Shown: piece after piece, positions 49,610-58,754 of the stretch | How the letters are laid out: every line of letters begins with the position of its first letter | Position numbering within the stretch: the stretch's first letter is position 1 | Program-made: the position numbers and the translations under genes | Source: Brevibacillus centrosporus | GTDB taxonomy: Bacteria; Bacillota; Bacilli; Brevibacillales; Brevibacillaceae | DNA length: 64,000 nt | Reading direction: 5' to 3' | Assembly: GCF_003710815.1 (NCBI RefSeq) | Contig: NZ_RHHP01000013.1 | Span: forward strand, 124,001-188,000 | Notes under the pieces: model-generated | What the model saw: the letters and a program-made list of their open reading frames with translations, nothing else | The model's database searches: none | What the model was told of the DNA's origin: nothing

Positions 49610-50567
49610 TCATAGTCACCATCACCATGGCAGAGGTGCCAGCAAAAAGGCTCTGCTTGTATCCCTCTGCATCATCACGCTGTTTTTGATTGTAGAAATT
49701 ATCGGAGGCTTCTTCACGAACAGCTTGGCGCTCCTATCCGATGCAGGCCATATGCTCAGCGACGCCTCGGCTCTTTTGCTCAGCTTGATTGCCCTTCACT
49801 TTGCTTCGCGCCCACCATCTGCCCAGAAGACGTTTGGGATGCACCGCTTTGAAATTTTGGCTGCCTTGATCAACGGTGTCACGCTCGTCGTGATTTCCCT
49901 GATCATCATCTGGGAAGCCTACCAGCGCCTCCTCGCACCGCCTGAGGTCGCCAGTGGAACCATGATTATCATTGCGACTGTCGGGTTGTTGGCGAACGTC
50001 GCAGCTGCCTTTGTCCTCATGCGTGGAGACTACAAGGGAAATATGAATGTCAGAAGCGCCTATCTGCACGTCCTCGGTGACATGCTGGGTTCCATCGGCG
50101 CCATTCTTGGCGGAATTTTGATGTGGTCATTTGGCTGGTATATCGCCGATCCCCTGATCAGTGTAGTCGTCGCCATCCTCATCATGCTCAGCGCTTGGCG
50201 GGTTACAAAGGAATCCGTCCATATCCTGCTGGAAGGAGCGCCAAGCCGACTTGACACTACCGAGATCGCAGGAAGGCTGCAGCAGCTGGAAGGTGTCACT
50301 GCTGTACATGACTTGCATGTGTGGACCGTTACTTCCGGCTTCGAATCCCTCACCTGCCATTTAATCGCAGCGGACGATTTGCCTAGCTATCCGATATTGG
50401 CACAGGCTCTCCAGGTATTGGAGCATGATTTTGGGATCACGCACGCGACAATCCAAATCGAGAATTCTTCCGTCCATCACGATCGACTTCATTGTGAAGA
50501 AAGCCCTCATCAGGAGGACCATGAAGCGCACAATCACGCGCATACTTGTCAGGGACACGAGCATTAG
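49584..50567 (+). CDS. czcD: Cation diffusion facilitator zinc/cadmium exporter
   Basis: A 327-residue CDF transporter. The N-terminus is a histidine cluster (HHHHSHDHSHHHH) for metal capture, then six helices. The transport site is formed by DAGHMLSDASAL in helix 2 and HVLGDMLGSIGA in helix 5, the H/D-x3-D pairs that favour zinc. The C-terminal cytoplasmic domain (about 215-290) has VTAVHDLHVWTVTSG, followed by a second His-rich tail. It expels Zn, Cd or Co in exchange for protons or K+. It is translated from within the end of czcO, and is probably induced by metal through a CzrA-like repressor. Confidence 0.95.
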   Translation: MGHHHHSHDHSHHHHGRGASKKALLVSLCIITLFLIVEIIGGFFTNSLALLSDAGHMLSDASALLLSLIALHFASRPPSAQKTFGMHRFEILAALINGVTLVVISLIIIWEAYQRLLAPPEVASGTMIIIATVGLLANVAAAFVLMRGDYKGNMNVRSAYLHVLGDMLGSIGAILGGILMWSFGWYIADPLISVVVAILIMLSAWRVTKESVHILLEGAPSRLDTTEIAGRLQQLEGVTAVHDLHVWTVTSGFESLTCHLIAADDLPSYPILAQALQVLEHDFGITHATIQIENSSVHHDRLHCEESPHQEDHEAHNHAHTCQGHEH

Positions 50568-50572
50568 CGAAA

Positions 50573-50607
50573 AAAACCATCTCCCTGTTGATAGGAGATG
50601 GTTTTTG
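50573..50607. terminator. Bidirectional terminator between czcD and acsA
   Basis: AAAACCATCTCC and GGAGATGGTTTT form a perfect 12-bp stem with a 9-base loop. Confidence 0.88.
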
Positions 50608-50619
50608 CTTGTTCTGTTA

Positions 50620-52335
50620 TTAGTCTTCCATGGTAGACAGGTCGCCTGTCGGCAAGCCCAGCTCCCATGCTTTCAAGACGCGGCGCATGATTTTACCGGA
50701 GCGCGTCTTCGGCAGCTTGTCGCGGAATTCGATCTCACGCGGCGCAGCATGCGCAGCCAGACCTTCCTTCACAAACTTGCGGATTTCTTCCATCAGTTCA
50801 TCGGTAGGCTCATAACCGGCACGCAGCGCGATGAACGCTTTGATGATCTCTCCACGAACAGGGTCCGGTTTACCGATCACCCCTGCTTCCGCTACAGCTG
50901 GATGCTCGACCAGCTTGCTTTCTACCTCAAACGGGCCAACGCGCTCACCCGATGTATTGATCACATCATCAATACGTCCTTGGAACCAGAAATAACCTTC
51001 TTCATCCTTGTAGGCAGAGTCGCCAGAAACGTACCAGCCCGGGATGTGGAAATACTCCTGATATTTCGCAGGGTTGTTCCAGATTTGACGCATCATTGCT
51101 GGCCAGCCGACTTTGACAGCCAGATTCCCCATGCGGTTTGGCGGCAGCTCATTGCCTTGGTCGTCGATGATAGATGCGTAGACACCCGGAATCGGTTTGC
51201 CCATCGAGCCAGGCTTGATCGCCATGGATTTGTAGTTACAGATCAACTGGCCACCTGTCTCCGTCATCCACCATGTATCGTGAATGCGATGGTTGAATAC
51301 ACGCATGCCCCAATACACAACCTCTGGATTGAGTGGTTCACCGACGCTCAAAACGTGACGCAGGTTGGAGAAATCGTATTTTTTGACCAGCTCATCCCCT
51401 GCTCCCATCAGCATGCGGAAGGATGTCGGTGCGCTGTACCAGACGCTGACTTTGTACTTTTCCACGGTTTCGTACCAGGATTCCGGTGTGAAACGTCCAC
51501 CGCGGACTACGTTTGTCACACCATTCAGCCAAGGGGCAAAGATCCCGTAGGCAGTACCCGTTACCCAGCCTGGATCGGCTGTGCACCAGTAGATGTCGTC
51601 CTCCTGCAGGTCCAGTACCCATTTTCCTGTTTGATAGTGCTGGATCATGGCATTGTGCACGTGCAAGACACCTTTGGGTTTCCCCGTAGATCCAGACGTA
51701 TAATGCAGGATCATTCCGTCTTCACGATCCACCCATTCGATTTCAAAATCGGAGGGGGCTTCTGCCATCGCTGCTTCGAAGCTGATTTGTCCTTCTGGCA
51801 GCTCGTCTTTGGAGCCTACCACGATTACGTGCTTCAAAGCAGGCAGTTCGTTCACCGGAATGCGAGGCAGCAGCGCAGGTGTGGTGATGATCGCAACAGC
51901 TTCACTGTTTTCCAGACGATCGCGCACAGCTGCTTCCATGAACGCCTCGAACAGAGGCCCTACGATTGCTCCTACTTTTAACGTCCCTAAAACGCTTACA
52001 TAAAGCTCTGGCGTACGAGGCATGAAGACGAATACGCGGTCTCCTTTTGCAATTCCCAGCCCGCGCAGGACGTTCCCGAATTTATTGGACAGCTCGCTAA
52101 GCTGTGCATACGTGTACGTTTCATCACGAGTCAAATCACTGTATATGAGAGCGGTTTTGTCTTTACGATCAGTCAATACATGGCGGTCAATGGCTTCGTA
52201 CGCCATGTTTACTTTCCCTGTCTCGTGCCAAGAGAATTGTTTTTCCACTTCAGCCCAATCAAAGTTCGCGTAGACTTCGTCGTAATTGCCCAGATTAAAC
52301 CGGCCTTCCGTAGCCGGAATTTTTTCCACGTTCAT
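50620..52335 (-). CDS. acsA: Acetyl-CoA synthetase
   Basis: A 571-residue acyl-adenylate-forming enzyme that activates acetate to acetyl-CoA with ATP. The P-loop-like motif HYTSGSTGKPKGVLH is near residue 215, WWMTETGG near residue 350, WYVSGD near residue 430, and the catalytic lysine lies in LPKTRSGKIMRRVL near the end, the residue regulated by acetylation in this family. Its length of about 570 residues matches the Firmicute AcsA. AGGAGAGTG precedes the ATG. Monocistronic and terminated against czcD. Confidence 0.94.
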   Translation of the reverse strand: MNVEKIPATEGRFNLGNYDEVYANFDWAEVEKQFSWHETGKVNMAYEAIDRHVLTDRKDKTALIYSDLTRDETYTYAQLSELSNKFGNVLRGLGIAKGDRVFVFMPRTPELYVSVLGTLKVGAIVGPLFEAFMEAAVRDRLENSEAVAIITTPALLPRIPVNELPALKHVIVVGSKDELPEGQISFEAAMAEAPSDFEIEWVDREDGMILHYTSGSTGKPKGVLHVHNAMIQHYQTGKWVLDLQEDDIYWCTADPGWVTGTAYGIFAPWLNGVTNVVRGGRFTPESWYETVEKYKVSVWYSAPTSFRMLMGAGDELVKKYDFSNLRHVLSVGEPLNPEVVYWGMRVFNHRIHDTWWMTETGGQLICNYKSMAIKPGSMGKPIPGVYASIIDDQGNELPPNRMGNLAVKVGWPAMMRQIWNNPAKYQEYFHIPGWYVSGDSAYKDEEGYFWFQGRIDDVINTSGERVGPFEVESKLVEHPAVAEAGVIGKPDPVRGEIIKAFIALRAGYEPTDELMEEIRKFVKEGLAAHAAPREIEFRDKLPKTRSGKIMRRVLKAWELGLPTGDLSTMED

Positions 52336-52499
52336 ACTTTCACTCTCCTAGACTCCAATGGATTCTTTTTCATTCAACTTTCTTAATATTTCTGCACTTC
52401 TTCGTAAATTCCTTCTGCCAGTAACCTACTTATTCGAAGATCGTGCAAATCTAGTATAATGAGCGGTACTCACACCCAAGAAGGAGATGGCACCCGGAA

Positions 52500-53405
52500 A
52501 TGATATGGTTGTTCCTTGCCGTAGCTATCGCCCTGTTATTCATTCGCGCTTACCGCAATACATTTGACGTGCATACCAATTATGTATCCGTCCCGCTTCA
52601 GCCTTCCCGCAGACTCCCTGATCCCGCGGATTGGGAGCCGTTGTCTATCTTGCACTTATCTGATTTGCACATGGAAAATATCTCTGTGGAAGCATCCAGA
52701 GTCGTCGAAGATTTTTCCGATCGTCAGCTCGATCTCATTGCGATCACCGGAGATCTGTTAGACCGTCAAAAAAACATTCCGAAGGCGATTCACTATGTGA
52801 AAACGGTGATGACGCTGCAGCCTGCTCTCGGCACCTACGTCGTTTTCGGCAATCACGATTACGTACTGCCAGCCTCCAAGCTCGCCCTCCTGAAAACGGA
52901 GCTAGAGCGCATCGGCTGCAAGGTACTCATCAACCAGCATGTAACGGTTTCCCATCGCGGAAACCCACTGCACATCATTGGAGTAGACAACTTCTCAACA
53001 GGACACTGCAAGCTAGGCAAGTCTTTTGAGCACGTACCCATGACAGGGGCAAGACTGGTGCTCACCCATGATCCAAACGTGGTCCTGCACATGAAGGACT
53101 ACTCGTACGACTACTTGCTTTCCGGTCACTTCCACGGAGGGCAGATTCACTGGCCGCGCCCGTTTCACCTCGCGAAAATGGGAAAGCTGCCTAAGCTGAA
53201 CATGGTAGTGGGGCTGCATCACGTGGATGGGCGCCCTTTTTACATCAGTGAAGGTCTGGGGCAGACTGGGCTCAATATCCGCTTGCGTTCGCGGCCGGAA
53301 ATCACCCTGCACACCATGGCAGGCTCAGCCTATTTCCCCCACGGACAAAATGCACCCTTCGCCACTTCTATGCAGGAAGCTTCTGCCACGCTCGCCCTTG
53401 ACTGA
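52500..53405 (+). CDS. Membrane-anchored metallophosphoesterase
   Basis: A 301-residue protein with an N-terminal transmembrane helix (residues 2-17) and a calcineurin-like phosphoesterase domain. All metal blocks are present: LSDLHMEN (D-x-H), ITGDLLDR (GD), VFGNHD (GNHD), LTHDP and LSGHFHGGQI (GHxH). This is the YkuE/YaeI-type group, some of which act on lipid-linked phosphates; the substrate here is unknown. AAGGAG lies 13 bases from the ATG. An isolated -10-like TATAAT is at 52455-52460. A PucR-type gene follows in 38 bases. Confidence 0.88.
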   Translation: MIWLFLAVAIALLFIRAYRNTFDVHTNYVSVPLQPSRRLPDPADWEPLSILHLSDLHMENISVEASRVVEDFSDRQLDLIAITGDLLDRQKNIPKAIHYVKTVMTLQPALGTYVVFGNHDYVLPASKLALLKTELERIGCKVLINQHVTVSHRGNPLHIIGVDNFSTGHCKLGKSFEHVPMTGARLVLTHDPNVVLHMKDYSYDYLLSGHFHGGQIHWPRPFHLAKMGKLPKLNMVVGLHHVDGRPFYISEGLGQTGLNIRLRSRPEITLHTMAGSAYFPHGQNAPFATSMQEASATLALD

Positions 53406-53443
53406 GGTATAATGCAAGAAAAGGGCGAGGAGAGAGCGCTTGC

Positions 53444-54463
53444 ATGGAACAATGGATGAACTACGCTGAACAGATTCGTCAAGAAACTGGTTTACCTATT
53501 ATTTGCGTTCAGACCTCTCGTGTATCTGTCGACCAGCTCCTGCTTGAGCACCAAGAGCGCGGGTGGGAGCTTTCGGCCATTACGGAGGACGACTCGGGCG
53601 CGGTTTGGCTTATTTTCATTGAGAGTCTCTCCTGGCATGAATCAGCAAGGGCTTTGCTCCGTCTTTTTTTCACCCCGCAAGCCACTAGAACAGGCGGATC
53701 CGTAATCAATCAGGTCTCCGCCTGGTTACATAGCATTTGTCATGGCTCACCGATCTCCCCCCCAGCTCGCCTCGAACAGCTTTGGTCCTGGCGTGAGCCG
53801 CGCGCTGTTTTTCTCATGGAGCATTCCAGATGGGAGAGCGTATTTGAGTGGCAAACCCTCCAGCCCTTGCTCCAAGACTTTTTCAAAGGAGAGGATTCCT
53901 CTTTTCTTGGAATCCCGCTTGGTCGCTCCTATTATTTGCTTCTCGTCCCCATCTCCATCCTTGGAAATCAAAACGATCCGGAAGATTTACTGGAGTGGGC
54001 ATCCGGGCTGCATGATCTCGTTTCGACCGAGCAGATGGAGCATGTCCGCCTTTTGGTGAGCAGAACGATCTCGACGCCGCTTTTGCTCGGAAAAGCGCTG
54101 CAAGAGCTTCTCTCCCTGTCCCACGCCTTGACCACTTTTCGTCCTCGGACCATGGTTGCCGGCTCCTGGCAATATCCGTTAGAGCAGTGGGCGCAAGCCT
54201 TGCCATCCGAGACGAGACTCGAGCTTTTGCGCAGCCTTCCTCCCTTCATCACCGCTCATACCTTAAACGCAGAACAGATCGAGACACTGGAGACGCTGTT
54301 TCACTGCCAGTGGAACATCAGCGATACGGCCCGCCAGCTGTATGTGCATCGCAATACCCTTCTCTACCGCTTGGACAAGCTGACAGAGCAAACGGGACTT
54401 GACCCGCGACAGTTTCCACATGCCATCCTTTTCCGGCTATTGCTGCTTTTTCGGCAAAATTGA
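53444..54463 (+). CDS. PucR/CdaR-type transcriptional regulator
   Basis: A 339-residue regulator whose C-terminal 60 residues are the PucR-type helix-turn-helix (LETLFHCQWNISDTARQLYVHRNTLLYRLDKLTEQTGLDPRQF). The N-terminal 280 residues are a divergent sensory region without a domain that I can name. Such proteins often activate an adjacent sugar or organic-acid uptake gene. Here the next gene, 110 bases downstream, is an MsmX-type ATPase, so sugar transport is the likely target. GAGGAGAGAG lies ahead of the ATG, and a TATAAT at 53408-53413 may be its -10. Confidence 0.85.
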   Translation: MEQWMNYAEQIRQETGLPIICVQTSRVSVDQLLLEHQERGWELSAITEDDSGAVWLIFIESLSWHESARALLRLFFTPQATRTGGSVINQVSAWLHSICHGSPISPPARLEQLWSWREPRAVFLMEHSRWESVFEWQTLQPLLQDFFKGEDSSFLGIPLGRSYYLLLVPISILGNQNDPEDLLEWASGLHDLVSTEQMEHVRLLVSRTISTPLLLGKALQELLSLSHALTTFRPRTMVAGSWQYPLEQWAQALPSETRLELLRSLPPFITAHTLNAEQIETLETLFHCQWNISDTARQLYVHRNTLLYRLDKLTEQTGLDPRQFPHAILFRLLLLFRQN

Positions 54464-54573
54464 CCAAACAATTCGTGCAATTTTACCGTGGAGCCATCTG
54501 CCATGACTTGGTACCCTTGTGGTAGAACCTCATCCATGATTCTCTTCACGCTGCTTGGGAGGTATCCACGATT

Positions 54574-55689
54574 ATGGCAAAAGTAACCTTAAACCACATT
54601 TACAAAAAATACGGCAACAACGTAACCGCAGTAGATAACTTTCATCTGGAAATTCAGGATCGGGAATTCCTCGTCCTCGTCGGTCCGTCTGGATGCGGGA
54701 AATCGACGACCCTGCGCATGATTGCTGGCTTGGAGGAAATATCGGAAGGCGATATGTACATCGGAGAAAAACGCGTCAACGACGTCGCCCCAAAAGATCG
54801 GGATATCGCCATGGTATTCCAAAGCTATGCCCTCTATCCTCACATGAATGTGTATGAGAACATGGCTTTCGGGCTGAAGCTGCGCAAATTTTCCAAATCG
54901 GATATCGATGCACGCATTCAGGAGGCTGCACGTATCCTCGATATTTCCCACTTGCTCGACCGCAAGCCAAAAGCGCTGTCCGGTGGTCAACGCCAGCGGG
55001 TAGCATTGGGCCGTGCAATCGTGCGTGAGCCACAGGTTTTTCTCATGGATGAACCGCTGTCCAACCTGGATGCCAAGCTGCGGGTTCAGATGCGCACGGA
55101 AATTTTGAAGCTCCACCAGCGCCTGAACACCACGATCATCTACGTTACTCATGATCAGACAGAGGCCATGACGATGGGAGATCGTATCGTTGTCATGAAA
55201 GATGGACTCATCCAACAGGTAGCGACACCTACTGAAATTTATAATCATCCGCTAAATCTGTTTGTCGCCAGCTTCATCGGCTCCCCTGCGATGAACTTCG
55301 TGAAGGGCAGTGTCGTCGAACGAGAGGGCCAGCTATTTTTCGAATCAGATCAGCTGATCGTGACCTTCCCGACAGACAAGGCCAAACAACTGCGTGAGCG
55401 AGGCTACGTTAACAAAAGCGTCATTTTCGGCATCCGCCCCGAAGACCTGTACAGTGACGCGCAATTTATCGAAGCGAATCCATTTGACAGCTTCCTTGAA
55501 GCAGATGTGGATGTCGTCGAAAATATGGGCTCGGAGCTGTACGTTTATTTCCATAATATAGCCCAGACACAAATGGTTGCTCGTGTAGATGCCAGAGAAG
55601 GCCTGAAGCCTCGTATGAAGGTAAAACTGGGAATGGATTTGTCCAAATGCCACGTATTTGACAGCGAGACGGAACTGGCTGTATTCTAA
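54574..55689 (+). CDS. msmX: Sugar ABC transporter ATPase (MsmX/UgpC type)
   Basis: A 371-residue ATPase of the CUT1 carbohydrate importer family. Walker A GPSGCGKST (about residues 37-45), Q-loop VFQSYALYPHM, signature LSGGQRQR, Walker B VFLMDEPLSNLD and H-loop VTHD are complete, followed by the C-terminal TOBE-type regulatory domain (about 240-371, with FGIRPEDL). It has no permease beside it, like B. subtilis MsmX, which energises several sugar importers. GGGAGG is 12 bases before the ATG. The PucR-type gene upstream may control it. Confidence 0.9.
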   Translation: MAKVTLNHIYKKYGNNVTAVDNFHLEIQDREFLVLVGPSGCGKSTTLRMIAGLEEISEGDMYIGEKRVNDVAPKDRDIAMVFQSYALYPHMNVYENMAFGLKLRKFSKSDIDARIQEAARILDISHLLDRKPKALSGGQRQRVALGRAIVREPQVFLMDEPLSNLDAKLRVQMRTEILKLHQRLNTTIIYVTHDQTEAMTMGDRIVVMKDGLIQQVATPTEIYNHPLNLFVASFIGSPAMNFVKGSVVEREGQLFFESDQLIVTFPTDKAKQLRERGYVNKSVIFGIRPEDLYSDAQFIEANPFDSFLEADVDVVENMGSELYVYFHNIAQTQMVARVDAREGLKPRMKVKLGMDLSKCHVFDSETELAVF

Positions 55690-55702
55690 TAGCAAAGTGA
55701 AG

Positions 55703-55740
55703 GTGGAATGTCTTTTTTCCGACATTCCCTTTTCTATTTT
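55703..55740 (+). terminator. Terminator after msmX
   Basis: GGAATGTC and GACATTCC form an 8-bp stem with a TTTTTTCC loop, followed by CTTTTCTATTTTTT. Confidence 0.82.
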
Positions 55741-55818
55741 TTACGATCAAATCTTTTGGATCAGGCACGATTTTCCTGGTTCTTGGATTATACAGAGAAA
55801 GAGTGGAGAGGAAAGAAA

Positions 55819-56592
55819 ATGGCGTATAAAATTGTCTTTTTTGACATTGACGGTACCCTGCTCAATACGAAGCATGCCATACCGGCAGCAACCTTCGAAG
55901 CCGTGCAGCGCCTGAAGGATAAAGGCGTCCAGATTGCCATTGCCACGGGGCGTTCGCCTTATCACTTGTCGAACATCGCTAATCAGCTGGGCATCGATAC
56001 CTTTGTCAGCTTTAACGGCTCTTATGTGGTAAGTAAAGGCAACGTGATCGCACACACGCCTTTTTCTACAGAGACTTTGGCGAAGCTTGAGGGAATGGCA
56101 GACGGAAACCAGCATCCCATGGTGTTCCTCAGTGCAGACAGCTGCTATGCAAACGTCAGCGATCATCCGTACGTCATCGAATCGTTTGATTCCTTGCGCC
56201 TGCCTGCTCCCGCTCATCGTCACCGCTACTGGGCGGAAGCACCTATTTATCAAGCATTTCTTTATTGCAATGCCGATGAAGAGGAGCCGTATGTCGATCG
56301 TTTCCATGAGGTTTCCTATGTACGCTGGCACAAGCAAGTTCTGGACGTCTTGCCGCCAAACGGCTCGAAGGCAAAAGGCATTGAAGCTGCCCTGCGCCAT
56401 TTTGGCTACAGCCCGGACGAAGCTGTCGCGTTTGGAGACGGACTGAACGACAAAGAGATGCTCGCCTACGTCGGAATGGGAATCGCGATGGGGAATGCCC
56501 ACGATGAGCTCAAACCATTTGCGAACCGCATTACCCGTCACGTCGATGAGGACGGCATTCATCATGGATTATTACAACTAGGGCTGATTTAG
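55819..56592 (+). CDS. HAD-superfamily (Cof-type) phosphatase
   Basis: A 257-residue hydrolase. Motif I FFDIDGTLL (Asp nucleophile at about 9), motif II ATGRSPYH, motif III lysine in GSKAKGIEAAL and motif IV FGDGLNDKEML are all present, with the type IIB cap between about 85 and 185. Such enzymes act on sugar phosphates or FMN-type cofactors. ATG 55819 follows GAGAGGAAAG; a longer frame to 55708 begins within the msmX terminator and is rejected. It is 22 bases before the TRIC-type gene. Confidence 0.9.
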   Translation: MAYKIVFFDIDGTLLNTKHAIPAATFEAVQRLKDKGVQIAIATGRSPYHLSNIANQLGIDTFVSFNGSYVVSKGNVIAHTPFSTETLAKLEGMADGNQHPMVFLSADSCYANVSDHPYVIESFDSLRLPAPAHRHRYWAEAPIYQAFLYCNADEEEPYVDRFHEVSYVRWHKQVLDVLPPNGSKAKGIEAALRHFGYSPDEAVAFGDGLNDKEMLAYVGMGIAMGNAHDELKPFANRITRHVDEDGIHHGLLQLGLI

Positions 56593-56614
56593 TAGGAAGG
56601 ATGTAGGAAAAAGC

Positions 56615-57262
56615 ATGTCTTGGGAATGGTTTAATATTATTGGAACGGTCGCATTCGTGATCAGCGGCGCTGTCATCGCGATGGAGGAAGAATACGATCT
56701 TCTCGGCGTTATCGTCTTGGGGATGGCTACCGCTTTTGGTGGAGGGATTTTGCGCAACATCTTGCTGGGAATCCCGCTTACTGCTTTTTGGAATCAAGGC
56801 ACATTGTTTACTATCGCACTCGTATCTATGCTCATCGTCTTTGTCCTCCCCCACAAATATATTGGCTATTGGAACCGATGGGGACTGTTTTTCGATGCTG
56901 TCGGGCTTTCCGCTTTTGCGATTCAGGGGGCGATGTATGCAACTCAAATGAATTATCCCCTCAGCGCAACGATCGTCGCTGCTGTTTTGACCGGTATCGG
57001 CGGCGGGATTATCCGCGATGTGCTTGCAGGACGTAAGCCACTCGTGTTCAAGGAAGAAATCTATGCGGTTTGGGCCATGGTGGCTGGTGTCGCGGTCGGC
57101 TTAAAATGGGCGACATCAATTCCAGAGCTGTATACACTGTTCTCTGCTATCATCGGGTGCAGAATGGTTTCTGTCTATCGGGGCTGGAAGCTTCCACGCC
57201 GCTCTCTGCGTCCTACCCCCACCCCCTCTTCTGCTCCACGACCTCTAAACAATCGAATGTAA
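56615..57262 (+). CDS. TRIC/UPF0126 family membrane protein
   Basis: A 215-residue membrane protein with seven helices built as two internal repeats, each with the family glycine motif: AFGGGILRNILLG (about 41) and GIGGGIIRDVLAG (about 127). This is the bacterial relative of trimeric intracellular cation channels, so K+-type conductance is possible. The last 20 residues are Pro/Arg rich. It is in an operon after the HAD gene; the strong hairpin at 57277-57328 ends it. Confidence 0.88.
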   Translation: MSWEWFNIIGTVAFVISGAVIAMEEEYDLLGVIVLGMATAFGGGILRNILLGIPLTAFWNQGTLFTIALVSMLIVFVLPHKYIGYWNRWGLFFDAVGLSAFAIQGAMYATQMNYPLSATIVAAVLTGIGGGIIRDVLAGRKPLVFKEEIYAVWAMVAGVAVGLKWATSIPELYTLFSAIIGCRMVSVYRGWKLPRRSLRPTPTPSSAPRPLNNRM

Positions 57263-57276
57263 GCTTTTACCTTCAT

Positions 57277-57333
57277 AATCACTCTCTCGGTGTGCAGGCT
57301 ATATCCATAAGCACATGAGGGAGTGATTTTTTT
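57277..57333 (+). terminator. Terminator hairpin containing the subtilase ribosome binding site
   Basis: AATCACTCTCTC (57277-57288) pairs with GAGGGAGTGATT (57317-57328), 12 bp with one G-U. Inside it, TGTGC (57291-57295) pairs with GCACA (57311-57315). A T run follows. The right arm is the site AGGGAGTGA of the next gene, and the T run runs into its TTG start. Confidence 0.75.
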
Positions 57334-58729
57334 GCGCTTTGCCCCAATTGTCGTCGCTGTCGCTTTGGTCGGGCTCGTCGTCGTTCCCTATCGCATGCAT
57401 CAAAATGCAGAGCAGGAAATGCGCGAGCCCCATCCTCGGGTCACTTCACTGAATGCCAGTATCCCGAGGATCAACTACATCGAACAAGTAAAAGACATAC
57501 GCCGAGGCTTGGAGAAGCGCAGCCACATTCAGACGCTGCATCACAACCCTCGCGATCGGAGCCATTATATCGAGCATGAAGTCGTTGTTCGCTTTTCACC
57601 GCGCCCTGATCAGAAAACGATAGACAAAATGGTCGCCTCCCTCGATGCCAAAATCAAACGGGACTTTGACAAATTCATCATCATCAAATCACGCAGCCTC
57701 ACTACCAAGCAGTTGATGAAGAAGCTGGCCGAGCATCCGGATTCCGTTTTTGCGGAGCCAAACTTTCTTCTGCTTCCGAACAGAACGCCGAACGATCCCT
57801 ACTATACGGAGTACCAGTGGAACCTCCCGCTGATTGGAATGGAACAGAGCTGGGATGTCAGTGAGGGCAGCAGTGACGTCATTGTTGCTGTTGTCGATAC
57901 AGGGGTAGACATGGAGCACCCAGAGTTTGAAGGCAAGCTCGTAGAGGGCTACAACGTTCTTGACGGCAGCAATAAGCCTCAGGATGACAATGGTCACGGC
58001 ACACATGTCTCCGGAGTGATCGCGGCCAAAACAAACAACAACGACGGCATTGCCGGGATGACCTGGAAAAGCAAGCTGATGCCCGTCAAAGCGATCGGTG
58101 CTGACGGCTCAGGCTCGGCAGTAGACATCGCGCAAGGCATTTACTGGGCGACGGATCACGGTGCGGATGTCATTAACCTGAGCGTAGGTAACTACACATC
58201 CTCAGCCGCTCTGAAGGAAGCGTGCAAGTACGCCTACGACAACAATGTCGTGCTGGTCGCGGCTTCCGGAAACGACGCATCTGATCAGCCGAGCTACCCC
58301 GCTGCCTATGACGAAGTGCTTTCCGTTGCTGCCGTTGATCACCTGAAGGAACGCGCCGATTTCTCCAATTTTGGGGACTATGTAGACGTTGCAGCACCCG
58401 GGGTCGATATCCCCAGCACCTACATTTACAGCGACTATGCCTCCCTGTCCGGGACGTCCATGGCATGTCCACATGTAGCCGCGCTGGCAGCGCTCGTACG
58501 CTCCGTGCATCCGGATATGAAATCCCATGACGTGATGGAGCTCATTCGCAGCTCTGCCCTCGATCTGGGGCCACCTGGACATGACCAGCTGTACGGATAT
58601 GGGATGATCGACGTCAATCGAACATTAAGACAGCTGCATACGGAGCCAGCCCAATCCGAGCAAACCCCACCAACTTTTGGCGGCCTCCTCAACAAATTTT
58701 TGCTGCGTCTTCGCTTTGGTTTTGAATGA
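57332..58729 (+). CDS. Subtilisin-like serine protease (S8), membrane-tethered or secreted
   Basis: A 465-residue protease. An N-terminal hydrophobic segment (residues 4-18) is followed by a pro-region (about 80-160, HYIEHEVVVRFSPRP to PDSVFAEPNF) and the catalytic domain (about 165-440). The triad is Asp in VVDTGVD, His in GHGTHVSG and Ser in GTSMACPH, with oxyanion Asn in AASGND. It acts outside the membrane after pro-region removal. Start TTG 57332 is chosen for the AGGGAG eight bases upstream; a GTG at 57323 lies in that site. The site and start are buried in a terminator hairpin, so translation should depend on its opening. Confidence 0.92.
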   Translation: MRFAPIVVAVALVGLVVVPYRMHQNAEQEMREPHPRVTSLNASIPRINYIEQVKDIRRGLEKRSHIQTLHHNPRDRSHYIEHEVVVRFSPRPDQKTIDKMVASLDAKIKRDFDKFIIIKSRSLTTKQLMKKLAEHPDSVFAEPNFLLLPNRTPNDPYYTEYQWNLPLIGMEQSWDVSEGSSDVIVAVVDTGVDMEHPEFEGKLVEGYNVLDGSNKPQDDNGHGTHVSGVIAAKTNNNDGIAGMTWKSKLMPVKAIGADGSGSAVDIAQGIYWATDHGADVINLSVGNYTSSAALKEACKYAYDNNVVLVAASGNDASDQPSYPAAYDEVLSVAAVDHLKERADFSNFGDYVDVAAPGVDIPSTYIYSDYASLSGTSMACPHVAALAALVRSVHPDMKSHDVMELIRSSALDLGPPGHDQLYGYGMIDVNRTLRQLHTEPAQSEQTPPTFGGLLNKFLLRLRFGFE

Positions 58730-58754
58730 AGAAACTTTTGGAGGAGGAAGAGAT

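Noticed and set aside
50425-51981. A 518-codon plus-strand frame
   Set aside because: It is antisense to acsA, whose minus-strand product has all family motifs, and it begins inside czcD. The composition looks like a shadow frame.
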